Both the position numbers and the translations under genes were made by a program. From Paenibacillus odorifer (GTDB lineage Bacteria; Bacillota; Bacilli; Paenibacillales; Paenibacillaceae): a DNA stretch of 64,000 nt. The stretch is from NCBI RefSeq assembly GCF_000758725.1, contig NZ_CP009428.1, positions 558,001-622,000 on the forward strand. The letters are read 5' to 3'. Below are positions 51,022 to 59,808 of the stretch, one piece after another; the stretch's first letter is position 1; each line of letters begins with the position of its first letter. The notes beneath the pieces were generated by a model. The model saw nothing but the letters and a program-made list of their open reading frames with translations, made no database searches and had not been told where the DNA came from.

Positions 51022-52761
51022 GTGTGGGGTAGTATTTTAGAGCTAATTCCTAAATGGAGCGTAATTTTCCAAGGTTTTATGATCTTTTTCGTTCCGTTTA
51101 TTCTAATTCGTACGACGAGTTGGGCTAGGGCAAAGGAAGATACGATAAGTACTAGAGCAAAAAAAGCTGCCGGCAGCATAGGCGGGGGTGTTCCTTACGG
51201 AGAAACATCTATAGGGACTAACGGCACGAAAAAGGTTGCTAAGCCAGATGGATCGGCTGATCTAAGTGAAGGTCCTACAGGAGCAAGCTATAGCGGTCAA
51301 TTTCGGGAGGATTTGCAACGATTTAAAGAGATGAGCACAGATATGCATGATGTGAGTTTTCGGGAGTTGCGTATCGGAGGTATAAAGCTGCAAGCGGCCC
51401 TTATATTTGTAGATGGATTGACGGATAAAGATAAAATGGATCGGAATATTCTGAAGCCTTTAATGGATGCTTATCAGGTCTTTAAGGATCCCCATACGAT
51501 ACCGGAAGCAAAGGATCTAAAAGATATTCTCATTCATGAAATTGTGCTTATTTCGGAAGTTGAGTTTACGGATAATGTGAAGCTCTCGCTTCAAAAGGTG
51601 TTGTTCGGCTCTGTAGTGCTGCTAGTGGAAGGGATACCGGAGGCTATTGTGCTCAGCACCCCGAAGGGGAACACAAGAGGGATAGAGGAGCCTGAATCAG
51701 AGGCAGTCTTGCGGGGATCACGAAGCGGATTTAATGAGACGTTAAGTGACAACACAGCATTACTGCGCAGGCACGGGCAAAGCACAGAGCTAGCGATGAT
51801 TTCGTTTACTGTAGGAAAGAGAATGAAGAAGGATTTGGTTCTAACTTATATCAAAGATATCGCGAATGATGAACTTGTCGAAGAAGTCAAACGAAGAATT
51901 AGGACGATTGATATAGATGATGTGCAAGAATCTGGTTATGTGGAGCAATTAATCGAAGATAATAGCTTCACGCCATTCCAGCAGATTCAGAATACGGAAA
52001 GACCTGACCGCGTAATGGCAGCGCTACTGGAAGGGAGAGTAGCTATTTTACTGGATGGCACTCCCTTTGCTCTGATTATGCCAGTTTCCTTCGGGATGCT
52101 GCTGCAATCACCTGAGGATTATTACGATCGGTGGATGGTGGGTTCGTTGGTGCGCTTACTGCGTTTTCTCGCGGCATTGATATCAATGTTTGCACCGGCA
52201 CTATATATTTCCTTCCTCTCCTTTCAGCCAGGATTGATTCCGACAAAGTTGGCTATTTCAATCATCAGCTCCCGCCAAGGTGTACCTTTTTCGGTATTAA
52301 TCGAAGCATTGATTATGGAGACCTCAATCGAAATATTACGGGAGGCTGGACTCCGGCTGCCTAAACCTATCGGTCCTGCAATGGGGATTGTTGGCGGTCT
52401 AATCATCGGTCAAGCCGCGGTAGAAGCCGGAATTGTGAGTCCAATTCTAGTCATCGTTGTTTCAGTTACAGCAATTTCTTCCTTCACCATCCCTATGTAT
52501 AGTGCTGGAATGACACTTCGCACGCTCCGTTTTGTAGCTATGTTTTCTGCAGCAGTCTTTGGATTATATGGAGTTGTGTTATTTTTCCTTTTCCTGAGTG
52601 CCCATTTAATCAAGCTAAGAAGCTTTGGCATGCCTTATCTTGGCATGTTCATACCGTATAAGATTAAGGATTGGAAAGATTTTATATTCCGTATGCCACT
52701 GCAATTTCTAACAGGCCGCCCTACGCTGTTGAAGCCGAAGGACCCCCGACGCAAAGGGTGA
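51022..52761 (+). CDS. GerA-family spore germination receptor subunit A
   Basis: A receptor subunit of about 579 residues. It has a hydrophilic region, then the GerA core from about 90 (SFRELRIGGIKLQAALIFVDGLTDK, VEQLIEDNSFTPFQQIQNTERPD, LLEGRVAILLDGTPFAL) and five or six C-terminal helices. The N-terminus contains an extra hydrophobic helix (VIFQGFMIFFVPFILI) not usual in GerAA-type proteins. It detects germinants in the spore inner membrane together with B and C subunits encoded next. The GTG at 51022 has AAAGGAGG at normal spacing; two earlier in-frame starts are closer to that site. Confidence 0.92.
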   Translation: MWGSILELIPKWSVIFQGFMIFFVPFILIRTTSWARAKEDTISTRAKKAAGSIGGGVPYGETSIGTNGTKKVAKPDGSADLSEGPTGASYSGQFREDLQRFKEMSTDMHDVSFRELRIGGIKLQAALIFVDGLTDKDKMDRNILKPLMDAYQVFKDPHTIPEAKDLKDILIHEIVLISEVEFTDNVKLSLQKVLFGSVVLLVEGIPEAIVLSTPKGNTRGIEEPESEAVLRGSRSGFNETLSDNTALLRRHGQSTELAMISFTVGKRMKKDLVLTYIKDIANDELVEEVKRRIRTIDIDDVQESGYVEQLIEDNSFTPFQQIQNTERPDRVMAALLEGRVAILLDGTPFALIMPVSFGMLLQSPEDYYDRWMVGSLVRLLRFLAALISMFAPALYISFLSFQPGLIPTKLAISIISSRQGVPFSVLIEALIMETSIEILREAGLRLPKPIGPAMGIVGGLIIGQAAVEAGIVSPILVIVVSVTAISSFTIPMYSAGMTLRTLRFVAMFSAAVFGLYGVVLFFLFLSAHLIKLRSFGMPYLGMFIPYKIKDWKDFIFRMPLQFLTGRPTLLKPKDPRRKG

Positions 52762-52788
52762 GGGGTCTAGGTAAAGGAGGAAGAAATT

Positions 52789-53880
52789 ATGAGTACCGAG
52801 GTTAAGGACCGAATTACTGCTGTTCAAGCAACGATCATATTAGCCAATTATACTATTGCGGCAGGGATACTTACACTTCCTCGGACGATTGTAGAGGCTA
52901 GTGAGACTCCAGACGTATGGATCTCCGTTTTTTTAGGGGGAGTGATTACCCTTTTTACAGGTTTAATTATAGTGAAGCTTAGTCAACGGTTTCCAGGTCA
53001 AACCATCTTTCAATTTAGCGGGAAAATCATTGGCAAGCCACTTGGAGTGATTCTCTCTATATTAGTGATTGTTTATTTTCTGTGCATAGCCAGTTTTGAA
53101 GCACGTTCCGTGCAGGAAGTGACCTCTTTTTTTCTGCTGGAGGGAACCCCTCCTTGGGCTATTGTTGCCGTGTTTATTTGGATAGCCTTCTATTTGTGCA
53201 GAGGAGGGCTTAATGCCATAACTAGCATGTGTAGGTTGATTGTTCCGATTGCATGGACAGTTTTTGTTGGGGTATGTTTGCTTAGTGTTGAAGTTTTTGA
53301 TATCGATAATCTGCGGCCTTTTCTTGGAGATGGGTTAGGACCGGTATGGAAGGGCATCAGGCCAACCATTCTGACTTTTACTGCTGGTGAAGCGATGCTG
53401 TTCATTGTTGCTTTTATGGATAAGCCACAAAAAGCAGTAAAGGTAATTATTGCTGGATCATGTATATCAACGTTCTTTTATCTTTTAGCCGTTGTAATGA
53501 CTATTGGTGCGTTTTCTATAGATGGAGTGGTCACAAGAACTTGGCCATTTCTTGATCTAGTGAGAAGCTTTGAGGTGAATTATCTTATTTTTGAGAGGTT
53601 TGAATCGCTGCTGCTGGTAATCTGGATTATGCAAATTTTCTGCACCTTCTGCATCACTATTTATGCTGCTGCTTTGGGAGTTTCTCAAATATTTCATAAA
53701 CGATTTAATAGCTGCTTATTGGCTATACTTCCAGTAGCCTATGTAGTTTCCAGAACGCCTCCAAATGTGAATGCTCTGTTTGCATTAGGGACAGTTGTGG
53801 GGAATTGGATGATCGTTTTATTTGGATTAATTCCATTGCCGCTGTTAATCATCGCACATTTCCGGAGGGCGGCTTCATGA
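52789..53880 (+). CDS. GerB-family spore germination permease-like subunit
   Basis: A 363-residue protein with ten hydrophobic segments and the GerB/APC pattern (QATIILANYTIAAGILTLPR, GGLNAITSMCRLIVPIAWTVF, FERFESLLLVIWIMQIF). It is the likely germinant-binding subunit. It follows the A gene by 27 bases and overlaps the C gene by 4. Confidence 0.93.
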   Translation: MSTEVKDRITAVQATIILANYTIAAGILTLPRTIVEASETPDVWISVFLGGVITLFTGLIIVKLSQRFPGQTIFQFSGKIIGKPLGVILSILVIVYFLCIASFEARSVQEVTSFFLLEGTPPWAIVAVFIWIAFYLCRGGLNAITSMCRLIVPIAWTVFVGVCLLSVEVFDIDNLRPFLGDGLGPVWKGIRPTILTFTAGEAMLFIVAFMDKPQKAVKVIIAGSCISTFFYLLAVVMTIGAFSIDGVVTRTWPFLDLVRSFEVNYLIFERFESLLLVIWIMQIFCTFCITIYAAALGVSQIFHKRFNSCLLAILPVAYVVSRTPPNVNALFALGTVVGNWMIVLFGLIPLPLLIIAHFRRAAS

Positions 53881-55088
53881 AAAAGTGGAGAGTGTCGATT
53901 ACATTTCTTATATTATGTATTCTGTTGACCGGTTGCTGGAGCAGCACACCTGTTGAGGAGTTGAGTATGGAGATTGGTGTTGCCCTGGACAGTGCGGAGG
54001 AGACAGGGGATGAGGAGGCAACTCAGCAAGGAGGTGGGGGGAATCCCATGCCTGCCCAAATAATGAGTACCTATCAGTTTACGATTCCTCAAGGCTCAGG
54101 AGGGTCAGGTATGAAGTCTGGGGCTTCCCCATCCTCAACCAGAAATTACTATAACATGAGTGAAGTAAGTGATTCGATGTTTGAAGCATTACGGGCACTT
54201 TCACTGCGTACTAGACGTACTCCGATCGGACATCACCTTAAGGTCATTGTGATCGGTGAGAAGCTTGCACGCTCTACTAAGTTTTCTGAGTTAATTGATT
54301 TCTTTAGCAGGGATAACGATATTCGTCCCAGTGTTCTACTATATGTCAGCAAGGGAAAAGCCAGAGATGTATTGGAAAATGCGCTGCCGGGCCAAACCCC
54401 TTCATTTGTATTAGAGGGGATTTTTGTGAATAGAAGTCGGAGCACGAGGATATGGGAGCCAGTTTCAATAGCTAAAGTAGCGGGTCCTTTGCATGGTAAA
54501 AGAAGTTTCATGTTGCAGAATGTAATATCTTTAGAAAAAGAGAAGGAGACAAAGCTGGATGGAGCAGGCGTAATTAAAGGGAAAACGGGAAAACTCGTTG
54601 GTTTTTTTGATGCATCGGAGCTGGAAGGAATGGTCTGGCTGACTGGAAAGGGAGAGGGGGGTGCTCTCAAAGCATACGACCCGTCTAACAATAAGCTCAT
54701 TACCTATGAAATCAAATCCCTGGGTAGCAAGTATAAGGCTATTGTGAAGGATGGGAAGATCTCCTTTCATGTGAAAATAGAATCTACGGGGAGATATGGT
54801 GAGGCTTTTGCTAAGAGTGCGAAGAAGTTACATGACGGCATTGTAAAGGAGGATAAAGCAGTGCTAGAGAAGCATGTCGTAGACATGCTTCAGGTCACTG
54901 TGAAAAAAATGCAGAAGGAGCTGCATACAGAGGTTGCAGGTTTCGGCAACGCTTTGCGTATTCAACATCCAGCCGTATGGCGGAGCGTAGAGGATAACTG
55001 GGATGAAACCTTTAGCGAGATTCCGATTACCTATGAAGTGAAACTGAATATTGAAGAGTATGGTGCATCAGATACATCGGCTGAATAG
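53877..55088 (+). CDS. GerC-family germination lipoprotein
   Basis: A 403-residue Ger(x)C lipoprotein: signal peptide with lipobox LTGCW, EELSMEIGVALD, GHHLKVIVIGEKLAR, VLLYVSKGKARDVLE and a C-terminal domain with WDETFSEIPITYEVKLNIEEYG. A Gly-rich insert (QQGGGGNPM, SGGSGMKSGAS) is present near residues 50-85. Start ATG overlaps the GerB stop. It completes a tricistronic receptor operon. Confidence 0.93.
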   Translation: MKKWRVSITFLILCILLTGCWSSTPVEELSMEIGVALDSAEETGDEEATQQGGGGNPMPAQIMSTYQFTIPQGSGGSGMKSGASPSSTRNYYNMSEVSDSMFEALRALSLRTRRTPIGHHLKVIVIGEKLARSTKFSELIDFFSRDNDIRPSVLLYVSKGKARDVLENALPGQTPSFVLEGIFVNRSRSTRIWEPVSIAKVAGPLHGKRSFMLQNVISLEKEKETKLDGAGVIKGKTGKLVGFFDASELEGMVWLTGKGEGGALKAYDPSNNKLITYEIKSLGSKYKAIVKDGKISFHVKIESTGRYGEAFAKSAKKLHDGIVKEDKAVLEKHVVDMLQVTVKKMQKELHTEVAGFGNALRIQHPAVWRSVEDNWDETFSEIPITYEVKLNIEEYGASDTSAE

Positions 55089-55116
55089 AAAGGGCTATTT
55101 GCAATGTTGCATGGAG

Positions 55117-56004
55117 CTACTTCGTTTGTGTCTGGATAGGAATGACATCATTCTGATGCAGTGCATCGAGCACTTCATCCTTTAATTGAGATGTGAAGGC
55201 ATTCCATGTTTTTTTACCGATGTCCAGTTCTTCACGTCCAATAGCATTCAGTGTTTCTAGCCACAGACGTTTGTCGTTAATCAGCCCAAGTTGATCTTGA
55301 ATCTCCTTATAGATCTCCTCATGCGCATGAAATTTCTGATTTAACGCAAAATCGGCTGCACTCGCGGTATAGCGCAGTTCCTTAGCGGCAATTCTTAGCT
55401 GGTGCAAAGCGTCGAAGGCTTCTTTAGATTCGGCATTGTCTTCATGAAAAATAGCTTTACAGGTTTTTTTCTTCTGCTCATAAGCGATCTCAAGCTCACG
55501 CATAACAACGTTAACATTCTTTTTTGCGACTAGGGCTTCAAGCTGCTCGCTTAGGAAGGTCTTCCACTTTTCCTCGAGGCCTTCATTGATTAGTTCAGGC
55601 AGCTCATTAGTGAGCTTCTTGCGGTAAGTTTTGCGCTTGTCCTTTTGGTAAGCAATCACTGCCTTTAACAGGTCTGCAGTTTTAGAATCTCCGTTCTCCT
55701 TCGCTTGCTTGCGCTTGTTCTTAAAAGATTCTATTAGAACATCTGCATCTCTCACTTTACCTAATCTCTTTTGCGCTTTTTTGAAAATAGGGTACAGGCC
55801 TGAAGTGTGCCGCGGATCAAGAATGGATAATAGACTTAGCAGCTTACGGCAGTTCACTCTTGCCTGGTGGATATCTTCATCAGCGAATTTATTTAATGCG
55901 TCATGGCTGTAATCCCAAAAGTTGATATAAAGGTGGTTAAGGGCTTGTTCCCATTGCTTTGTTTTGGTTAGCTGTCGTTCTTTGGTCAGCTTGTCTCCTG
56001 TCAT
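55117..56004 (-). CDS. CHAD domain protein
   Basis: A 295-residue basic helical protein with the CHAD (conserved histidine alpha-helical) pattern: DIHQARVNCRKLLSLLSI, KAQKRLGKVRDADVLI, HQLRIAAKELRYTAS. CHAD domains bind polyphosphate, often with CYTH partners, but no CYTH gene is adjacent. Cytoplasmic. It converges on the germination operon. Confidence 0.88.
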   Translation of the reverse strand: MTGDKLTKERQLTKTKQWEQALNHLYINFWDYSHDALNKFADEDIHQARVNCRKLLSLLSILDPRHTSGLYPIFKKAQKRLGKVRDADVLIESFKNKRKQAKENGDSKTADLLKAVIAYQKDKRKTYRKKLTNELPELINEGLEEKWKTFLSEQLEALVAKKNVNVVMRELEIAYEQKKKTCKAIFHEDNAESKEAFDALHQLRIAAKELRYTASAADFALNQKFHAHEEIYKEIQDQLGLINDKRLWLETLNAIGREELDIGKKTWNAFTSQLKDEVLDALHQNDVIPIQTQTK

Positions 56005-56213
56005 GCAGCATCACTCCTTAACGTTTGGGATAGCATGAATTTAGGGCTTCCCCTATTATGCTCTGGGGCAAGTCCATTTACTATAAGAATAGCGTTATCA
56101 TAACCTCATTTCAATTCTCTACTCACAGCATAGAGACAGATCGGTTACAATATTACTATCATTATTTATACGGATAGGCTTGGATCTTTAGCTGGTAGAG
56201 AATAGCAGGTCTC

Positions 56214-57137
56214 GTGGCTCATATTCGGGAAAGAGGGGCTTTGGTGGATACTCGTGAGTATGATTCAATAATTAGTAAACTTCCTTCAGAAATGGGGCTC
56301 TTTCAACATCTGAGTGCAAAGGATGAGAGCAAAGATACAGAAGCAGGGAGCCTAGAAGATATGTTGGTTCCATTCGCTTTTGAGGAAACCTTATGCAGGG
56401 ATGTTGGAGCGGGCATTATACCTCCTAGCTTACATCTGTGGAGTCATTCTGGTGGTGTGGCGCTTGGACTTCGGGACAGTAAGCTACCGTGTGCAGCTCA
56501 GGCGATGCTTATGCTTGAGGAGCAAGGGATTAGAACGGCGGTTAGGCATTCAGGCGGGGCTGCGGTGCCTCTGGATTCAGGGATCGTTAATTTTTCTCTA
56601 GTTCTGCCCAAAGGACGTGGAAAGCTGGACTTTCATGATGACTTTAAGCTCTTGGCTGCTTTGATCACGGAAGCGGTTGCTATAAGTCATCCACAGGCTG
56701 CGGCGCAAATTGAGGCTGGTGAGATTGTTGGTTCTTACTGCCCGGGTGATTTCGATCTGGCCATTAATGGTCGGAAGTTTTGTGGGATCGCTCAGCGTAG
56801 GCAGAATAATGCTTATTTTGTACATGCATTTGTTGTAGTTTCTGGCTCGGGACAAGAACGCGGTGAACAAATCCGCGATTTCTATGCGCAAGCCTCCGGA
56901 GGAGACTCCTCATTAGCTTATCCACGGGTTCGTCCAGAGACGATTGCTGGACTTGGTGAACTCGGTGGACCTGAAGTGGCGACAGTGTTTGTGGAGGGAA
57001 TTATTCAGGCTTTAATTCACCGGGGAGTGTCTCTTAGACCATCCGGGATTTTGCAGCAAGAGACAGGATACAGCTTGGACTATGATGATCCACGTGTGCT
57101 CGATGCAACGCGGGTGCTTCGCGAGCGGTATTCCTGA
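56214..57137 (+). CDS. lipL: octanoyl-[GcvH]:protein N-octanoyltransferase
   Basis: A protein of up to 307 residues matching Bacillus LipL, which moves octanoyl groups from GcvH to E2 subunits in lipoic acid synthesis. Key segments are RHSGGAAVPLDSGIVNFSL, the catalytic Cys in GSYCPGDFDLAING, GRKFCGIAQRR with the conserved Lys, and RPETIAGLGEL. The start is uncertain: GTG 56214 has a weak site, while GTG 56244 has AAGAGGGG before it. Confidence 0.9.
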   Translation: MAHIRERGALVDTREYDSIISKLPSEMGLFQHLSAKDESKDTEAGSLEDMLVPFAFEETLCRDVGAGIIPPSLHLWSHSGGVALGLRDSKLPCAAQAMLMLEEQGIRTAVRHSGGAAVPLDSGIVNFSLVLPKGRGKLDFHDDFKLLAALITEAVAISHPQAAAQIEAGEIVGSYCPGDFDLAINGRKFCGIAQRRQNNAYFVHAFVVVSGSGQERGEQIRDFYAQASGGDSSLAYPRVRPETIAGLGELGGPEVATVFVEGIIQALIHRGVSLRPSGILQQETGYSLDYDDPRVLDATRVLRERYS

Positions 57138-57163
57138 GGGCTAAGCATGGGTTGGAGTCTGTT

Positions 57164-57218
57164 AAAAAAGGACGTAATGGAAAGCTGGCTAGAGCCAGCC
57201 TACGAAACGTCTTTTTTT
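57164..57218. terminator. bidirectional terminator between lipL and the amidohydrolase gene
   Basis: GCTGGCT/AGCCAGC inner stem and GACGT/ACGTC outer stem, flanked by A and T runs. Confidence 0.9.
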
Positions 57219-57237
57219 AATATTCAATCACGCTCTT

Positions 57238-58017
57238 TTAATTATACAACTCAGGACGTCTGTCCGAAAAAATAGGAATTTGTTTCCTAATCTCACGCAC
57301 CTGATGTAAATCGATATCTCCAGTTAGAATTTCTTCCTCTTCAGAAGCTTCACACACAATATCTCCCCAAGGATCAATAATCATAGAATGCCCAGCAAAG
57401 ATATTGGCTGGATCGCTGCCTGCACGGTTGCAGGCTACAACATAACATTGATTCTCGATGGCCCGGCTGATCAACAGCGCCCGCCAGTGGGACAACCTGG
57501 GCAGTGGCCATTCAGCGCAGACGAACAGGATTTCCGCCCCTTGTGCGGTATGGGCGCGAACCCACTCCGGAAAACGGATATCGTAACAGATTAGCCCTGC
57601 ACATAAGATGCCGTCCAATGTGAAGAGTCCTTTAGTTTCTCCCGGTTGGAGATACAAATGCTCCTCCATCAGCTGGAACAAATGCAGCTTGCTGTATTGT
57701 CCAACAAGCTCACCTGATCGATTAAATACATACATACGATTGGTGACCCCAGCATCATTACGGCTAGCCACTGAACCGGCGATGATATTGATGCTGTATT
57801 GTTTAGCCAAGCTGGAGATGAATTCCTTGGTAATTTCTCCTTCTAGATCGCCAATATCTTCTAAGCGAGTCAGATCATAGCCAGTGGTCCATAGCTCAGG
57901 GAGAATCAGACAATCAGGGGCTGCGGAAGCAGCTTCATTTATTTTCTGGGCAACAGCAGCATAATTCATAGCGGGATTGCCAAATGCTATATCCAGCTGA
58001 ATCAGGGATATTCTCAT
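57238..58017 (-). CDS. carbon-nitrogen hydrolase, MtnU-like
   Basis: A 259-residue nitrilase-superfamily enzyme with the Glu-Lys-Cys triad: Glu in LPELWTTGYD, Lys in YSKLHLFQLMEEH, Cys in GLICYDIRFPEW. It follows Bacillus MtnU (YkrU) closely, including AEWPLPRLSHWRALLI and RAIENQCYVVACNRAGS. MtnU is linked to methionine salvage as a probable omega-amidase. Methionine salvage genes are not in the window. ATG 58017 follows GAGGAGG. Confidence 0.88.
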   Translation of the reverse strand: MRISLIQLDIAFGNPAMNYAAVAQKINEAASAAPDCLILPELWTTGYDLTRLEDIGDLEGEITKEFISSLAKQYSINIIAGSVASRNDAGVTNRMYVFNRSGELVGQYSKLHLFQLMEEHLYLQPGETKGLFTLDGILCAGLICYDIRFPEWVRAHTAQGAEILFVCAEWPLPRLSHWRALLISRAIENQCYVVACNRAGSDPANIFAGHSMIIDPWGDIVCEASEEEEILTGDIDLHQVREIRKQIPIFSDRRPELYN

Positions 58018-58100
58018 AGGTATCCTCCTCTTTTGTTCAAGCGTATAGCACCGGATAAGGATAAGCAATGTTGATTTTTTAAAAATGATTTGATATATTA

Positions 58101-58129
58101 GTTGACGGGTCAATGATTATGCGTTAGTA
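58101..58129 (+). promoter_or_regulatory. promoter of the MarR operon
   Basis: TTGACG (58101-58106) and TAGTAT (58124-58129) with a 17-bp spacer; TATAAT at 58127 is an alternative -10. A 12-bp palindrome, TTGACGGGTCAA, covers the -35 and may be an operator. Confidence 0.55.
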
Positions 58130-58145
58130 TAATTTTGTACAAAAC

Positions 58146-58159
58146 AATTGCATGCAATT
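58146..58159. promoter_or_regulatory. perfect palindrome, probable MarR operator
   Basis: AATTGCATGCAATT is a perfect 14-bp palindrome of the size and type bound by MarR dimers. It lies between the promoter and the MarR start codon. Confidence 0.6.
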
Positions 58160-58181
58160 AAATTTAGAAAGGAGGCATATT

Positions 58182-58610
58182 TTGACGGAGCACTGTCCTG
58201 AGGAAGAGCATATATTTGAACTGCTGCAGGCTTTAAACAAAGGAATCTCTCCAAAATTCGAACGTTGTGCCGGGATTAGTCCCACACGGCTTCGCCTCCT
58301 GCACGAACTGTTTCGGGTAGACGAAGTCAGCCAAATCAGTCTGCAAAAGGAAATGGAGATTGATGGGGCAGCCGTCACACGTCATCTGAAGGGATTGGAA
58401 GAGAGTGGCATGATCGCCCGCCGCAATAACCCAGCCGATAACAGGGTCACATTGGTCTCATTAACCGATCAAGGTCGGGAAAGAATGGTTAAATATAGCG
58501 AAGAGAAAAGGCGGTTTATCGCTACTTTGCTAACAGGTTTTAACGATCAGGAGCGAGCAGTGCTCATTGATATGCTTAATCGTCTGCAATCTAATATCAT
58601 TCTGTTGTAA
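58182..58610 (+). CDS. MarR-family transcriptional regulator
   Basis: A 142-residue winged-helix repressor (VSQISLQKEMEIDGAAVTRHL, MIARRNNPADNRVTLVSLT). Cys5 near the N-terminus and Cys29 (KFERCAGIS) recall the redox-sensing cysteines of YodB/HypR-type regulators. The start is TTG 58182 behind AAAGGAGG; the frame from 58152 is less likely. It precedes a nitroreductase and a quinol-monooxygenase-like gene, a typical electrophile or quinone detox unit. Confidence 0.87.
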   Translation: MTEHCPEEEHIFELLQALNKGISPKFERCAGISPTRLRLLHELFRVDEVSQISLQKEMEIDGAAVTRHLKGLEESGMIARRNNPADNRVTLVSLTDQGRERMVKYSEEKRRFIATLLTGFNDQERAVLIDMLNRLQSNIILL

Positions 58611-58645
58611 CTTACAAATCACACACTCAAAGGAGAATTACACAT

Positions 58646-59281
58646 ATGAACGCTACAAAAACAAATGACTTTCAAGAAATTATTACAGGACGCCGCTCTA
58701 TCCGCAAATATGATCCATCCGTTAAAATCAGCAAAGAAGAAATGACACAGATCCTTACCGAAGCTACACTTGCTCCATCTTCAGTGAACATGCAGCCTTG
58801 GCGTTTTCTGGTCATTGAAAGTGACGAAGCTAAAGCTACTTTAGCGCCTCTCGCTCGTTTTAATAACGTACAAGTAGAGACTTCTGCAGCTATGATTGCC
58901 ATCTTTGGTGATCTGAACAACTTCGATTATGCTGAAGAAATTTACGGTACTGCTGTTGAACGTGGACTTATGCCTGCTGAAGTAAAAGAAAATCAATTAA
59001 CCAGATTATCCGCTCATTTCGCTAACCTGCCACGGGAAATTAACAGAGACACCGTGCTTATCGATGGCGCACTTGTTGCTATGCAGCTGATGCTGGTTGC
59101 TCGTGCACATGGTTACGATACAAACCCAATTGGTGGATTTGAAAAAGACCAAATCGCTGCAGCGTTTGGTATGGAAAAAGATCGTTATGTTCCTGTAATG
59201 CTACTCTCCATTGGTAAAGCTGTTGATGCAGGTTACCCATCTGTTCGTCTGCCTATCGATAAAGTTGCTGAGTGGAAATAA
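58646..59281 (+). CDS. nitroreductase-family flavoprotein
   Basis: A 211-residue FMN-dependent NAD(P)H oxidoreductase: RRSIRKYDPS at the N-terminus for FMN phosphate, LAPSSVNMQPWRF, and GGFEKDQIAAAFGM near the C-terminus. Such enzymes reduce quinones and nitro-compounds by two electrons. It follows the MarR gene by 35 bases and is probably its main target. Confidence 0.9.
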   Translation: MNATKTNDFQEIITGRRSIRKYDPSVKISKEEMTQILTEATLAPSSVNMQPWRFLVIESDEAKATLAPLARFNNVQVETSAAMIAIFGDLNNFDYAEEIYGTAVERGLMPAEVKENQLTRLSAHFANLPREINRDTVLIDGALVAMQLMLVARAHGYDTNPIGGFEKDQIAAAFGMEKDRYVPVMLLSIGKAVDAGYPSVRLPIDKVAEWK

Positions 59282-59339
59282 TTATAAAGTTAGTAAGCCA
59301 ACGCGCTACCATAAACACTAATCTTAGGAGGAATATACA

Positions 59340-59633
59340 ATGATCATTATTCATGCTGTACTTAAAGTTAATCCAGAGCGTCGTGAACAGTTTTTGACGG
59401 AGTCTAAAGCATTACTGGCTGCTACTCATGCTGAAGAGGGTAACCTTTCTTATGAGCTATATGAGAATGCTGGAGAAGCCAACTCATTTATTATGATTGA
59501 GCAATGGCATGATGCTGAAGCAGTATCCAGCCACAATACGAGCGCTCATTTCACTGCTTTCTCAGCTAAAGCTGGCGAATTCTTGGCTGCTCCTCTAGAT
59601 GTTAAAGTATTTAGCGCAGAACAGGTAAAATAA
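59340..59633 (+). CDS. ABM-domain putative quinol monooxygenase
   Basis: A 97-residue dimeric ferredoxin-like protein (IIHAVLKVNPERREQFL, EEGNLSYELYENAGEANSFI, EQWHDAEAVSSHNTSAHF), the antibiotic biosynthesis monooxygenase pattern found in YgiN-like quinol monooxygenases. Third gene of the MarR unit, behind TAGGAGGAA. It may oxidise quinols released by the nitroreductase. Confidence 0.86.
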   Translation: MIIIHAVLKVNPERREQFLTESKALLAATHAEEGNLSYELYENAGEANSFIMIEQWHDAEAVSSHNTSAHFTAFSAKAGEFLAAPLDVKVFSAEQVK

Positions 59634-59669
59634 GCTGTCTCCATTCTTAGCGAATTCTGTTTAAACCTA

Positions 59670-59717
59670 AACAGGGATGATCCATAGCCATAAAGGCTGT
59701 GGGGCATCCCTGTTTTG
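59670..59717 (+). terminator. terminator of the MarR-nitroreductase operon
   Basis: ACAGGGATG pairs with CATCCCTGT, with internal GCC/GGC pairing, then a short T run. Confidence 0.85.
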
Positions 59718-59808
59718 CATTTCACCCCGTTTATAAAAAGGAGATCTAGGGTATCTATCCTTACCTTGATTCAAAGGCATGCAATATAAACGATGGGGGA
59801 CTTTACAT

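Noticed and set aside
51022..55088. Specific germination operon name such as gerA, gerB or gerK.
   Set aside because: Family membership is clear but sequence alone does not decide which receptor, so no symbol was given.
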